Positions 1 through 11,584 are shown, numbered from the stretch's first letter. The stretch is 64,000 nucleotides of DNA from Kappaphycus alvarezii (GCA_002205965.3 NADL03000091.1:62001-126000); one strand, 5' to 3'. The notes: generated from the letters alone by a model not told the origin. Made by a program: numbers and translations.

Positions 1-60
1 TGATATTGAGACTCCTGCAGTACTGACGCCCTGTTTAGAGTTTAACAAACAAGATAATGT

Positions 61-312
61 ACAGGGATTGCGGGGAAAGGCAAGAGGGTGCAGCCGAAGG
101 GATCTTCCCCCTTTTTGTGTCGGAGAGCCGGCTCGCTCTCCGAGCACTGCTTTTATGATTGCATTCTGTTCAAATGAAAACTACTGTAGGCTCATGTGTT
201 GATTTCGATAAAAACAATGCGGGTGCGGCGAGGTGCTTCTGGCGCCGGTTTTGACCAATCAATGGCTGACATGGTTTCGCTACGCAACCAGGTCACTTGC
301 CATTTCTGGCAC
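61..312 (-). repeat. Left (3') LTR fragment of copia-1
   Basis: This stretch matches 5552-5803 in direct orientation with scattered substitutions and small indels. Shared landmarks are the run CTTCCCCCTTTTTGTGTCGG, the AGAGCCG-CTCGCTCTCCG inverted motif, and GATTTCGA-AAAACAATGCGG. It ends in CA at 311-312, as an LTR edge should. Only part of the LTR is present here, because positions 1-60 do not align with 5490-5551. Confidence 0.75.
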
Positions 313-899
313 CGTCCTCGAAAGACTTCCGCCATACATACAGCTTCCGTGAGAGATCAGGCACGAGCACCTTCTTCCTGTGTATCGCTGACCAACATAA
401 ACAATAAAAACATCGATAAACGCCGTAGCACAACATCTGGCATAGTTATAAAGGAAACGAACAAAGGAGCCTCAAAGGGAACAGAAAAATAGACACAACA
501 GTCCGATAAGACATCAACAGGAAGTAGGACCAAACAGTCCGATGAAGTATGAGCACTACATGCTATCCAACAGTCGTAATAACATAAGGACAGACAACAA
601 AAGTACAAGAATCATAGACCTAGTAAGTAGACACGTTAAACGCCATAAAAAACCTCTCTAAAGAAAATTGGAGAATATATCTTTGATCTAATTAATGAGT
701 CTACAAAGACTCGTGTTCATCCCTGGAACCAATCAGCCGAAAACAAATTAATTAAGAGAAAGAATATTCAAACCAACGCGAGAAACAAAACGAAGAAGGA
801 TCAGAACGGGGACAATTTTGATAGCATATTTGCAGGCTGTTCGGCCGATTCGATGTAATGCAAGCGGATGACTTGGGCCGAGATTAATACTCGGCGTGG
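313..899. other. Unassigned stretch between left LTR and copia-1 RNase H
   Basis: This should be the 3' untranslated end of copia-1. No protein homology was seen in any frame. Short open frames exist on both strands but lack coding character. The part from about 640 to 800 is A-rich on the plus strand. Confidence 0.5.
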
Positions 900-1235
900 T
901 GAATTTTCAAGCCGATGTGTTTGTTCTTTGCGGATTTCGACATTCGAGTTGCCAGGGGACTGTACTGGGAGCTATCCATGAAAACGTCCGAAGACTGAAA
1001 GGAGACTTTCGAATTCCAAGCCTCCGCATGGCATATTTCCCAAAACAGCTTACAGAGCCATTTAAATTTCTTAGCACAGAAGATAGGGCCATAATCTTAT
1101 TTGGCTGAAAAAATGTCAAACTGATTCGCATTTTTCCTCGAAACAGAAACGTCGTTGACGGTGATAACGAAACCTGCAGCTGCACGTCCGGTTTCCTTAC
1201 ATCTCTCCCAGTCGGCGTCAACGAATGCGACAAGG
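900..1235 (-). pseudogene. copia-1 RNase H remnant
   Basis: Reading down from about 1225, one frame gives FVDADWERCKETGRAAAGF, the copia RNase H signature around the first catalytic Asp (consensus-like VDADWxxCxxTxRSTSGF). After a frame change near 1100 another frame gives AKKFKWLCKLFWEI, which fits the usual alanine-rich KExxWLxxLxxEL helix. RNase H removes the RNA strand during reverse transcription and is the last pol domain in copia elements. At least one stop and one frameshift break it. Confidence 0.7.
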
Positions 1236-1299
1236 GAGGAGGGCTAAGGACGCTGTTGCTTTGAAGTGAAATCCATAGTCTGAGGTACCGGCAAGGTAA

Positions 1300-2300
1300 G
1301 GCATGAGGCGTTTTAGGTAGGAAAAGCTTCGCGAAGTCGGCAAATAGAGATGAAAAGTGAGATTGGGACTGGAAATGATAGGTTGGGTCGTGTGCTGACG
1401 GCTTGTTAAAGCAAACCGATGATTGAGCGATATTGAGCATGAGAAACTGGATGCAGAGGGGATCATCACCATGAGCTGGGAGGTGATAAGCATTCAAGGG
1501 TAGCGCTGTGCGTACGCTATTCAGATGATGAAGGCCATTGATTTCCAGAAGTGTTTTGACGTACTGCGTCTGATAGACCTTAATGAAGTCTGGGCCACGA
1601 GATTTGTGCCAACCGATGAGAGAACAAAGTGATCCGAGAAGCTTGATATCAAAACGAGCAGAGATATTCTCTTCGAACGAGGCCATTAGCGAGCTGCTAT
1701 TGGAGGCGAAGGTGAGGTCTTCGACAAAACGACAATAAGAATGAATTCCTGGCCTTCCAGATAGAAGTTGAGTTGTGCGTCATACTGGGATGTACAGAAA
1801 CCCCATGATCAGAGACATGGAACCCCAGATTTCCCAGACTGGCGAGTTCCATACATTGACATCACTAGCTTTGCTACATATCTGGTTTGACAGGTATGCC
1901 TGGAGAATCCGTCGGTTTGCTTCTTGAGAATCGTAATTTCCATTTTCCCGTAGAGGTAGGCATTGGAGGCATCAGCTCCTTCAAGTTCAAAATTATGACC
2001 GGCGGCAAGGGCGACTACAATCCGTAACGTTTCGTGAGTGGCGACAGGGGCATACGTATTCTCTAGATCGAAGTACGGGTAGGGCTTTTGTTTGGCGCCG
2101 CGACGACGCATTGAGCCTTGTGGAAAAAAGATCGTCCGTTTGGGGCTTCAGGCGAAAAGACCAAAGGTACGGGGTCGTTCGCATCTTTTAGTGCACGGGA
2201 CGAGATTTCTGGTGCTACTTTTGACAAGGGCATTGAGTTCCCTGTCTATTACCGCTGCCTAATCTGGGTATTCGCAAGCTTGCTTGAAGGATCGCGGTAA
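1300..2300 (-). pseudogene. copia-1 reverse transcriptase remnant
   Basis: RVT_2-type RT of a copia element. The stretch at 2111-1809 gives YAPVATHETLRIVVALAAG, a catalytic-Asp motif GADASNAYLYG, and LVMSMYGTRQSGK, matching copia blocks (FAPVA, DVxTAYLxG, LYGxxQ). The catalytic YVDD box appears as FVED near 1715-1730, so both Y and the first D are changed. A later frame gives YQTQYVKTLLEINGL, followed by an analogue of the VxTPL block. Upstream, 2290-2000 holds the start of the domain in another frame. Frameshifts at about 1690-1800 and 1990-2110 split it. It is inactive. Confidence 0.82.
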
Positions 2301-2569
2301 TCAGGGATCTGCTAAGGTTTCTTCGAAACGAAAACCAAGGATTCCATGACGGTAGCGGCGGTGAGGACGAACATAAGGAGATCCTTATCAAATCGCCGTT
2401 GAGACTTGGTTCCTGTAATTGACATTCATCGAGCTCTTCTAATTCCATTTGCCGTGGGATTCCGTCTTTTAAGAGAGAGACTAGATAGCTCGTTAGATGT
2501 TAGGGAGTGAAAGTACTTGGCGCGTGTGATTATGATTTTTGCAACGGAAGGAAGAGAGACTTGAAAAAG

Positions 2570-3640
2570 AGAGACATCAATTTCCACACCAAAGAAATGA
2601 CCAAAAACAGTACGAGGGATTAGTTTCTTTTGAAGTGTCCTTTTCGAGCGGTAAACGAATTCGTATCCTTGTTGGCCAAAATACGGTATATATGAGGAGT
2701 AAATCCTGGTCGTGGGACTCCAATAACGAATGATTTTTTGGCCACCAAGTCTTTCTGATGGAACACGGTTCCAAAGCCAATTTGAGTGGTTGATGGCTTC
2801 CCGCAGAGCGAATTTGAGCGTTCACTTGCCATGAACAGTACGAGAGCTCGGTTCTAGTGCTATTGGGTTAAGCGCTCGGTAGAACAGTTGCTTTGGGTCG
2901 CGTGAGACGGAGAGTGGTCCAGGCCTATCCCACGGTGAATAAGAATTGATGCACGACTTCAACCTGTTCTCCCCGGTCCGGTCAAACTTGTTGTTATGTA
3001 GCCGAGGTTGACCATTGAACTCGGTTTCGGACCGATTCCGATACCATTTCAGTTTTTTGTACGTCTCGTCTTTTGCCTTTAGCATGAAACGTCGGACTTG
3101 GCGGTTTAGTCGTCAAGGACGTTGAGGATATACCGACTTCCAGCTGTACTTGGCGTAATAGGACCATAGATGTCGAGATGAATCAGATGGAGTGGATGGT
3201 TGGAGACGAAAACAATTGATGGTACAGGTGAGCAACGTGTTTTTCCGTTGAAAAAGAGATGCACTGGAGTTGTTGTAACGATGACCTGTCGAGCTCTGTT
3301 ACGGAAGGCAAGAGTTCAGAAACCGTGATGTACCGATCGAAGCTCAGGTGATTGGTCCGTATGTGCAATTCAAGGGCTGCGCTTTTGTGGGATTGGTAGT
3401 CGATGTTAGTGGTGAACTCAAATGGATCTCCACCATGTTCATTTTAATCAATCAATTTGTCCCGACGTCTCCCAGATGATTGCCATGTCTGCTTGTGAAG
3501 GAAAAAGCAGCCACTGTAGGGTTTGATGGCATCTGTAAATGAAACAATAAACTCGGAGCTTTGTAGACCCAAAAAGAGTATATAGATGAGAATTGGGGAG
3601 CATAAAAAGCCTCGAAGAATCATACCTCCTCACACTGGAA
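2570..3640 (-). pseudogene. copia-1 integrase remnant
   Basis: At 3195-3121 the minus strand reads HLIHLDIYGPITPSTAGSRY followed by ILNVLDD, the copia integrase core around the first catalytic Asp (DxxGPI, GxxY, DD). It is preceded by a zinc-finger-like GKTRCSPVP segment. Further on (3050-2850), pieces fit the second Asp region and the SPSHAxQSNxxTERL segment that carries the catalytic Glu. At 2822-2580 a segment like EAINHSNWLWNRVPSERLGG matches the conserved region after the core. The frame changes several times and the Asp-containing stretch runs into a stop near 3110. The function would be insertion of the cDNA; this copy is dead. Confidence 0.8.
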
Positions 3641-3990
3641 TCCTAACTTATCCCTTTCCGACGAGCTTTGATAGCCTAAAGCGGCTTCAACATCACTGCT
3701 GAGAATCCATAAGTAGGTGATGAAGTATTAGCGGGAGTGGAAGAAGTGGTGAGTGGCACCGAGTCGACGCAGACGAATAAGGACTTCTTGTTCGATTGGG
3801 TGGCGACATTGCTGCGGAGTTCCATCCCCGAATCGCAGTTTGCCCTTGTTACCTTCACAATGAAGCCAACTGGGTTGTTTTCATCGCCATTGGGAGTATT
3901 TGAGAATCGAATGGAATGGTGACGGTGGTTCGACTGGTTCCAAAATCTTGAGGGGGACTATTCCAATCCCGAGTACTGCTTTCACCCTGG
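3640..3990 (-). pseudogene. copia-1 protease/linker region, unresolved
   Basis: By position between gag and integrase this should hold the aspartic protease. A frame at 3858-3676 contains CDSGMELRSN, which might be the DSG active site, but the surrounding residues do not convincingly match a copia protease (no clear following HM or hydrophobic block). I therefore assign it by context only. Confidence 0.35.
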
Positions 3991-4968
3991 TGGATTGGAG
4001 CTAGAGGAGGAAATGTATCTGAGACTTGACGAGGGTTCCCGCAGCTCTGTCGTTGAGTATTCGCACGACTATGATTGGCATTTTGAGACTGTATGCGTTG
4101 CCGGGCGTTCAATAGGTACCAGAACTCCTTGCGGAGGTGTCCTCTTCTGCCCCAGAAATGGCAGGTCTTTTTGTCAATACCACGTCGAAGCCTGATTCAC
4201 CGCCCGACTGCGACTGCCATGACTATCTCGACGACCGTTTTCCTCGTCCTCCTGATTCAGCGTCCCTTTGCATTGATAGTGTTTATTTCGGTATCTTTCT
4301 GGTGTCTTCTCCTGGGACTGTAGATTATGGGGGTTGGATTGTCGGGCGAGATATGCTTGAACGGCGTTCAACACCTTCTCGAAGCTGAGCTCTTGCAGAC
4401 CTGAAACCATTGCAACGGAGCGAAGGAAGGGGGTAGAGAGCGAAACATTTGGAAGTTTTCTCGGTCTCTGATATCTCCGTGTCGTATGTAGCTAGTTCCA
4501 CAATCGACAAAATGATGCTGCGTGTGTTGTTGAAGCTGCTACCTTCTTTGAAAAATAAGAAGTCCAGTTTTTGTTTGAGATTCTGGATCACTTGAGTGTT
4601 CGACATGGTGAAAAAATTTTCCAACTCACCATACAACTTGCCGGCGTTTCATCGTCGTCGACTACAAATGTTGTCTGAAAAGCCACGGCATCTCCAAGAC
4701 AAAGGACGATGTTCCCTTTGGTTATTGCGTTCTTGAGGGTCCATGTCTCCAGAGCGTCACTTGATGCGGCTCGACTCGTCGGCTTTGGTTTGAGTCCAAC
4801 GAGGAGGAGATCAGACTTACGTAGGTAGGCCTTCATTTTTCGGCGCCACTGTATGAAGTCGGCGGGATTTTGAGCTTGGGCACTTCGCCCGAAAAGTCGT
4901 GGTCGTCGCCGGCCTCGGCTTAGTACCAGTGCAAAAAGAAGAGAAATGCGGGAGCACGCCTTGGTCAA
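3990..4968 (-). pseudogene. copia-1 gag remnant with broken zinc knuckle
   Basis: Gag-type nucleocapsid precursor (UBN2-like) in three frames. 4968-4588 contains WRRKMKAYLRKSDLLL and a KNAITKGNIVLCLGDAVA block. 4636-4400 contains LENFFTMSNTQVIQNLKQKL and TYDTEISETEKTSK. 4410-4174 contains SGLQELSFEKVLNAVQAYL. At about 4175-4130 the zinc knuckle reads CHFWGRRGHLRKEF, where the pattern CX2CX4HX4C has lost its second Cys (W) and last Cys (F). The best start is not clear; the region opens near 4968 after a repeat-containing leader. Confidence 0.8.
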
Positions 4969-5082
4969 CTGTCTTTTACGCTTGGCAAAAGCATCTTCTT
5001 CAATAATCTTGACAGTCTTTGATCACAGTCTGCAGCTTTGGTAGGGTCGGGCCATTGGCCCCGAATACTCTTCCGGTGAGAA

Positions 5083-5190
5083 GTTCGGACATCAGACCAC
5101 AGGTAAGATGCTCCTGATGCAAAGGTCGGACCTCACATCCCAAATAAGATGCTCCTGGTGCAGAGGTTGGGCCTCAGACGCAGGAGAATA
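5083..5190 (-). repeat. 41-bp tandem repeat in copia-1 leader
   Basis: Two full units (5083-5123 and 5124-5164) and part of a third (5165-5190) share G(T)TCGGACxTCA and AAGATGCTCCTGxTGCA. They lie between the right LTR and gag, that is, in the 5' leader of the minus-strand transcript, a region that often carries packaging or translation signals. Confidence 0.7.
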
Positions 5191-5551
5191 GGCTTTCCCC
5201 GGGAGGATGGCCTTCAGCCGCTTGGAGTGTTTTGGTGAGCCGTGTGTTGACGTCCTACCCCAGTCAGACACTCCGTGTGTGTTCTTTTATACCAACGAAA
5301 ACCACAGCAGAAATCCTCAATAAAAACCACAGTCAGCCAACTGGTATGTCCATTAGTAGTCCTTCGCACTGCTTCCGTGCCTCTTTTCCCGTAACCTGGT
5401 CGTAGCACTCTTTAGGTTGCAGAAAAACAGGACTTTTCTGAGATGGGGAATTGAGACGGACGTCAAAAGTGGAAGAGGAGGGTATTCGGATGGATTTGGA
5501 CGTGAGGGATGCACAGATAGGTTGAGATATATAACCCAGCGATGCTACCAT

Positions 5552-5803
5552 GCAGGGATTGCGGGGAAACGCAAGAGGGTGCAGCCTAAGCGATCTTCCC
5601 CCTTTTTGTGTCGGAGAGCCGACTCGCTCTCCGACACTGCTTTTATGATTGCATTCTGCTCGAATTAAAACTACTGCAGGCTCATGTGTTGATTTCGACA
5701 AAAACAATGCGGGTGCGGCGAGGTGCTTCCTGGCGGCGGTTTTGACCAATCAATTGCTGACATGGCTTTTGCTACGCAACCAGGTCAGTTGCCATATCTG
5801 GAA
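5552..5803 (-). repeat. Right (5') LTR fragment of copia-1
   Basis: Direct repeat of 61-312. The LTR probably continues inward toward about 5215, but that part has no partner on the left side to confirm it. The outer edge reads CTGGAA where the left copy has CTGGCA, so the expected terminal CA is mutated here. Confidence 0.72.
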
Positions 5804-7057
5804 TACTGCTCATAATACGCGCACGTGTCAAGGACATTGGATATATATGAAAGGGAAGCTTCCAAGAAGCTGTGCGCATATGCGTTTATGTTCGTCTGAT
5901 TTCCATTTTTATCAGGCTTGTGTGACCGCAATATCTTTTGCTAATGCTAACAAGATACTGAAATATGGACGACAAGTTTTTTAGGATGAGTAGACGAGTA
6001 CACCAGCAAAAATATGCCCAGATGCATACGTGACGGATTATTCTGCAGTTGGGGTCTTAATTACATTCTTTTCAAGTATTGTTACAAGCATGGTATAGAC
6101 AGCATAATTGCATTAATCTAGTCACAACAAACTGTACTTATAGAAATGGTTGGATAACCAAATCAGAATGTGGAATGGGAGAAGTTTAAGTCACACGACT
6201 CAAAAGCAAAGTAATTGTACTCTTTCCATATGCTAAGCAACAATGCACCAGCAGTTTCGTTCAATGCTGATTGTCTTAAGGCTGACCTTACGCTAGCTTC
6301 TTAAGGGCATGACCTCCCTCTTTTTCTTGGTCAGTAGATATTTACACTCCCTCTACGGAAACTAAAGTCAGTTCCTCTCGTAATTAGAGCACATAAAACT
6401 TTCCCGATTATAAATATTAAACACATCCACCCCTCATTGCAATGGGTACCCATCAACTTTCTCACTGTTTTGCCTGATTATATCCACTGCTTGTACTCTT
6501 CTGATGGATTTATATCAAAAGATCAGGACAGAAAATTAAGACAAACTCCACATGATCGACTCGCATTTTGTTACTGCCTGAGGTACGAGATATAATTTTC
6601 GGAAAATAAACAAACCGCGCCTATCTTAACGGGGAAGGATTGGGGTGTGTTCAAGGGGAAATGATGGGGTATTTTAATTCGTCGTGTGACATTTCTTTTG
6701 AGGGAAATCTAAATGGAGTTTGGATTATTGAAAAATAAGCTCGCTTGTGTTCCAAAGGGGAAGTTTTGGTTGTTTTTACTTTTCGAAAATGCAGTGTATA
6801 CAATCGATCCTAAAGTTTTCCATACACACACAATCGGCTGACACTAGCTCTGCGCGGTAGTACTTCATGACTAGGCCGCAGTTTCAGACTCTCCATTACA
6901 CAGACCTGCCCCCCCTAGCCTTTGGGTGAAAACCGTCTTGCACGCCTAATTAGTAAAGCACCCAACTTCTCCTGCCTCAAAAACGTGTACCAACACAGTA
7001 ATAGGGGAGGAAAAGGCTCCGAAAAAGGACCGACTTCAGGCTAGCCACCAAGCATGG
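5804..7057. other. Noncoding spacer
   Basis: No protein homology in six frames and no repeat shared with the rest of the window that I could see. It is AT-rich up to about 6840, then more GC-balanced and C-rich on the plus strand up to the start of gypsy copy A. Confidence 0.5.
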
Positions 7058-7484
7058 TGATGGGGGTAAACCGTCGGGAAAAAATAGATACTGAGAACCA
7101 ATTACCCCAGGGAGGAGATGTTGCAAGTGATAAAAGTGCTACTGTATAGTTGAGCGAACAAAAGAGGTGTTTAATGACGAAACTTTAGAGGGGTACAAAC
7201 AAATATAGTAGGGTGGGATATATCACTGATGCTTTCTGACCAGCGTAAGAAAATTTTTTCTTGGTTCTGAAGTTGACTCTCAACTTCCTACTACTCGGAA
7301 CCTGGCTTTAAGTTGTCTGCCAACTTGCTTGAACTCCACAAGAGGAAGCGGTTTATTCAAAGTATATAGACTTTTTGCCTAGCCGTAAAGTATCAAAAAA
7401 AACCTATTAAGTACCACAAAATGTATCAAATGGAATCGAATGGACGAGAAGGACTAGCGTTATATACTATCAGGCTAAATATCT
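7058..7484 (-). repeat. LTR of gypsy copy A (R/U5 side)
   Basis: Starts TGATGGGGGTAAACCGTCGGG and matches the starts of the LTRs at 27758, 32863 and 59087. Shared blocks include GAACCAATTACCCC, GTTGAACGAAC-like, GACCAGCGTAAGAAAA, and CTGAAGTTGACTCTCAACTTCC. Homology with copy C continues to about 7484 (AAATATCT) and with copy B for only about 280 bp. Beyond 7484 the sequence is unlike any other LTR here, though the boundary with the 3' ORF is not reached until about 8474. Confidence 0.8.
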
Positions 7485-8473
7485 GTCTTTCCTCCACAAA
7501 CTCTTAGTTTTTGAGATTAGAGTTAAATTCCTCCAAAATATACATACTCCTAATGAAGTTCCTACCAATTGCATGCAACGGCCCTGAATTATAGATAGGC
7601 CACTCAGAAATATCCAGATCCTCCAAATTGAAGTTTGTCCTCCTCAAAACCTTTACCGAAGTAACAATTATTTCCTCACTCCATCCTCCATCCTCCACAG
7701 CAGTTCCATAGCCGTTGTACGCTAGTGGCCTTCACAGGTCCATCTAGTCCTCCTCACCTTCCGATTCTTGTACTTCAGCCTCAGAGTAATCCTTTTCTAC
7801 CTCCTTTTCTGCCTCCTCTCCTTCTGCCTCCTCTGCCTTCTCGAAGAAAAGCCGAGTGACCCACTCCTGAACTCTTTCTTAGTCCATTTTTCTACAATAT
7901 TCATGATGGTCGGTGGTTCAATTGGCTATCAAGGCTAGAGCGTTGAGAAAGCGGGCGGCCTCGGGATGACTTGGCGATGATAAGGGGCTGACATAGATTG
8001 GTCACGTTGAGGAAAAAAAGGGTGTGAGCCGATGGAGGGGTTGATAAAGGGTTTTTTGCTTCAACGGCGTCGATTTCGAACTTTTACTAGAGCAATGTCT
8101 TCGAAAAGATTCACAGCCTTGGACGAAATAAAATTGTGAGGCAATTCCGAAGATTTGAGTTTGCATTCAATAAGAACAATACCATAACGTTTGCTCGATA
8201 AAATATCGGAACTGAATTTGCAGGAAAGAGCGGATCACGAGTCGAAAGGTTTCGTTTTTGAAAAAGGAGGACAAAAAATCTTAGAGATAAAATATGAATG
8301 GAGTTTTACCGTGAATTTAGATTCGAAGGGGAAAATTTGTTTCAGGATTTTGTTTTTTAGAATAAAATTTGTGTGAATTGTTGTTTTCAAAAATCAGAGG
8401 TCCAGGTGGAAGAAGACAGAAGTTTGGGGACGAGGAACGCTTTTTACAGAAAGGATGGTTTTCATACTAATAC
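7485..8473 (-). other. A-specific segment between LTR and 3' ORF, with acidic coding-like stretch
   Basis: This ~1 kb occupies the place of U3 in copy A but resembles neither the B nor the C U3. On the minus strand, 7880-7740 reads RVQEWVTRLFFEKAEEAEG and then a Glu/Lys-rich tail ending EVQESEGEED before a stop. Further down, an open frame at 7698-7504 reads SEEIIVTSVKVLRRTNFNLE. An upstream in-frame stop precedes the acidic part. It could be a piece of captured host gene, a second insertion, or a long U3. The rest (7906-8473) shows nothing I recognise. Confidence 0.4.
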
Positions 8474-8479
8474 ACCTTC

Positions 8480-9840
8480 CCACTCAAGACAATCGTGCCG
8501 GCTCGTTCCTCTTCTGTTTCAGTTAATTTGCTTTTTCTACTGCCACACTGCAAGTCCTTTCAAAATGAATAAGGATGCAATCGTTTGCCAACATGGTGTT
8601 TCAAAGAGTAGGTCGCGTCACTGGAGTTTGAATTCCTCCCGTGTCTTCATATGTAGATTTAATGATCTTAATGCGGGGTAGAAGGAAGATTTCTTCCATA
8701 AATCTTCCGAACCTCCCAAGAATGAAGAATATATTTGATATGCGGAGTCGTCTGGAAGAAGCCTATAAGGAAAGAAGACACATAACAACAAGTATTAGTC
8801 TTCGCATGACAAAAGCGGGCCGTCTAGAGATCGAAAACAGAAAAAATACTTATCCTAAAAATGGCAATACCTTGTGCATCATTTGCGTCCTCGGAGATAT
8901 TAAACAGCCAAAAGGATATTTTACACCTACCAACCGCAAGCTGAGCATGATTCTGAAGAAGATGCAGAGATAAAGAAGCGGCGTGGTACCTCAAGAGACT
9001 GTTGCTGCCAATGATTTGTGTGGTGGGTCCAGCAGAAGGACCTCTCGGGGACATCCAGAGCCTCTTTTTAAAATTTTTCCAGGGCCTCTTCTTGGCTAGA
9101 TGCCCCCTTCAGGAGGCCCTCCTAGGGTCATCAAAACTGTCTCAGGCGGACCATTTTTCCTACTTGGACTTCTATTGTTGTTACTCGTTTGATAAGGTTC
9201 CCAAAACGGGTAATTTACTAATCGATATTCCATACCAGGGGGCAAGCTGAACCCTCCAAGCTGCATCTCTTTATTATTCTTGAGAAATATGAAAACCAGT
9301 CAGATAGTATTCAGACAGGTTTGCGATAAGTCCCTGGTAGCTACTTTTCCATATATCCCTATAGAGTAATAATATATTAATTCCACAAAATAAGCAGCTT
9401 CTTTTATAATCCTTCCGTTTTGGAACAACAATGTAACTTTTATTTATATTTGGAAATCTTCTTTGGATAGCAATGGGCCGATCAACGAACGAAAATATAG
9501 GAATATATTAATGAAGAAATGCATGATTTCGTGGAGCTCAAAGTAGCCTAGTGTAGCCGAGATGGTCCATTTTCAGGCCCCTTTTACTCCCGTAAGAATT
9601 ATTTTATAGTTAAAGATGAGTACGCTCCGTAATTGCACATAGTCTTCTGCAAAGGAATTCTTCAGGCCCTCGATGGTAAGGGGCGAGACGAAGTGCCTAG
9701 ATGGCCCTTCCTTACCTCTTTACTGAGCCTGAACAGAGCTTTTAATGCGGGGTACTTTCCTCAGTTACGGTACAAGGGTTCGGGTTATTTGATTGGAAGG
9801 CTAGCTAATTCACAGCATGCTTCATTGATTTTACATATAT
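8480..9840 (-). pseudogene. 3' ORF remnant of gypsy copy A (two-domain unknown protein)
   Basis: Homologous along its length to the 3' ORF of copy C (61158-59840), in the same place between integrase and LTR. The N-terminal part (9840-9600) aligns with 61158-60940 and keeps TEE and RGPEEFL blocks but has five in-frame stops. The first domain is at about 9600-9250. The linker and second domain (9054-8600) keep SFWLFNISEDANDAQ, GPLLSCED and GRFGRFMEEI, almost the same as copy C. Function unknown; it is broken by many stops and frameshifts. Confidence 0.75.
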
Positions 9841-9869
9841 AAAAGTTACTATAGAGTCGACTGGGAAGT

Positions 9870-10660
9870 TCTGGACAGTAGGTTCTGCTCCTCCGCTTCT
9901 TTCTTGTGTTTACGCGTGGCGTGATTTTTAACCTTCTGTGGCCATTAGTTCGAGTTATTTACTCTTTCCATCGATATTATTTGTTTGTATGTCTCCTTTT
10001 AGCATTCTTAGAGCCCTTACTTACATCACCTCAAATAATGAGCGTCCACTTTTTCGGTGATAGCCGTATAAAAATGATGTTAAGGCATTTCTGAATTGGA
10101 TTTCATTCTCCGGTATAATTTTCGATATTGTTTGTTCGATGCTTCCTATCATCCTTTCCGATTTCCTGTTTGTCATTGGGGCGTAGGTGAGATTTTTTCA
10201 ATTGAATCACTTTCTCTTTCAGAAAGCGCAGCTGTGCTGGTGCAGTGAAACAAAGGGCGTTATCCTTGATGATACTTTTTGGAAGACTAAACGATTCAAT
10301 TGTTTCTTTTTCGATGAATCTCAGGACCACCTCAGAATTTTCCTCCTCAGCTACACTATTGAGTATCCAGTAAGATGTTCTACCCCTATAGGGAGATATT
10401 TTTTTCCGGAAGAGTTTTCTTGAATGGTCTAGCAAAGTCTATTGAGAAGGTTTAAAAAATGCTGGAAAATAGAAAGCTTAGAGGTGTTTAGTACGTTTGG
10501 ATCAGAGTGAATTTTTGACAATTTTCGCAGCTTTTCACAAACTTATAGACGTTTTTATGGATACGGGGTCACCAAGTTTTTTCTGTAATGAATTGCTTGG
10601 TTGTTTCGAGATGTCAGTGCCATAAATTATTACGGAAAAACCCTAAAGGCCTTCGTTTTT
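9870..10660 (-). pseudogene. Gypsy copy A integrase remnant
   Basis: At 10435-10103 the minus strand encodes an integrase core piece with KSIIKDNALCF around the second catalytic Asp and RFLKEKVIQLKKSHLRPN. At 10095-9900 another frame gives LYGYHRKSGRSLFEV, matching the post-core segment of copy C (LYGYRRRRGRNGRSPFELM). The zinc-binding HHCC part should lie at 10660-10440 but is too decayed to read with confidence. Confidence 0.78.
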
Positions 10661-10677
10661 TTCAAGATAGCTAGTAG

Positions 10678-11580
10678 TCAAGTACAAGGTTTTGTTTGTC
10701 GGAAGAGTTTACCATCCTGAAATGTAAGAGCCTTTCGGTTCCTTTGTACCCAGTTTCTGTGTTCAAGATCAACTTTTCTAATTCCGAGGCCATCAAGAAA
10801 TTTAATGTGTCCCAGTTGACTAGATTTGTACTCGTTTCCGTGTAGCACTTGCAACTTGGAAACTCCCACGATGCCCTCGGAATATTTTTAATTTGGATTC
10901 ATTGGATGCCTCAAACGGGATAAGTAATCAGCAGGCTGATTGTTTCGTGTGGATCTATACACAATTTCAATCCGATGTTCTGCAAAATTTCGAGCAATCG
11001 AGTCAATCGTTTATTCACATCTTTCTTTTTGAATGCCGTTCTAAGTGCCTGGTGATCAGTTAACAAGAAGAATTTTCGAGTGATAAAAATTAGCGAAAAT
11101 TTTTCAATGCTTAGACGAAAGCTAGTACTTCTCTCTCGCAGGATAAGTTTCTCTTTTCAGCATTATTAAGATTACGACATGCAAATTGAACAGAGAGTAG
11201 TCTTTGGTTTTCATCTTTTTGGGACACAACGGCACCCGGAAACCATTCTGAGCCATCTGCTATCACAATAACCGGTCTCTTGAAATCTCGATACATGAGC
11301 ACTGGAATGACACAGAACTTATATTTGAGCTACTCGAATGTAATATGCATTTACTTGCTTCAGAAAACCTTCTGTTATTCGCAGTACTGGCTTATAACAG
11401 TGCTGCCGTCTTGGCTAAATCTTTGATATTTATTCAACAATATGAGGCCAGTCCTAAGAAGCTTCGAATCTCTGTCTTTGGAGCGGGCTCTGGTGCAAAC
11501 GTAACTTTTTTCCTTTTTTTCTGGATCAAGTCTAACGCATTCTTGATCGATGATATGACCGAATGGTTGGATCGATTATG
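10678..11580 (-). pseudogene. Gypsy copy A RNase H and RT C-terminal remnant
   Basis: 11302-11111 reads MYRDFKRPVIVIADGSEWF followed by GAVVSQKDENQRL, the RNase H start with its catalytic Asp (consensus DAS; here ADGSE). 10869-10678 gives GLGIRKVDLEHRNWVQRNR, the link between RNase H and integrase. 11580-11330 matches the end of RT in copy C. At the RT/RNase H junction copy A keeps one base more than copies B and C, so its frame reads through (FCVIPVLMYRDF). The RT fingers, palm and YIDD box are absent. Confidence 0.8.
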
Positions 11581-11584
11581 GATC

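Larger units (their letters stand above)
61..5803 (-). mobile_element. Degenerate Ty1/copia LTR retrotransposon (copia-1)
   Basis: A minus-strand copia element. Reading from high to low coordinates, the pieces come in the canonical copia order: gag, zinc knuckle, integrase, RT, RNase H. Direct repeats of about 250 bp (61-312 and 5552-5803) lie at the two ends and are taken as parts of its LTRs. Integrase before RT is the diagnostic order for copia as opposed to gypsy. Every coding part is split by frameshifts and stops, so the element cannot act on its own. The sequence left of position 60 does not match the corresponding part of the right LTR, so the left LTR is truncated or rearranged. Confidence 0.88.

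Noticed and set aside
8191..8973. Plus-strand open frames of 60-110 codons.
   Set aside because: They lie opposite the decayed 3' ORF of copy A and its flank, which align with copy C on the minus strand.
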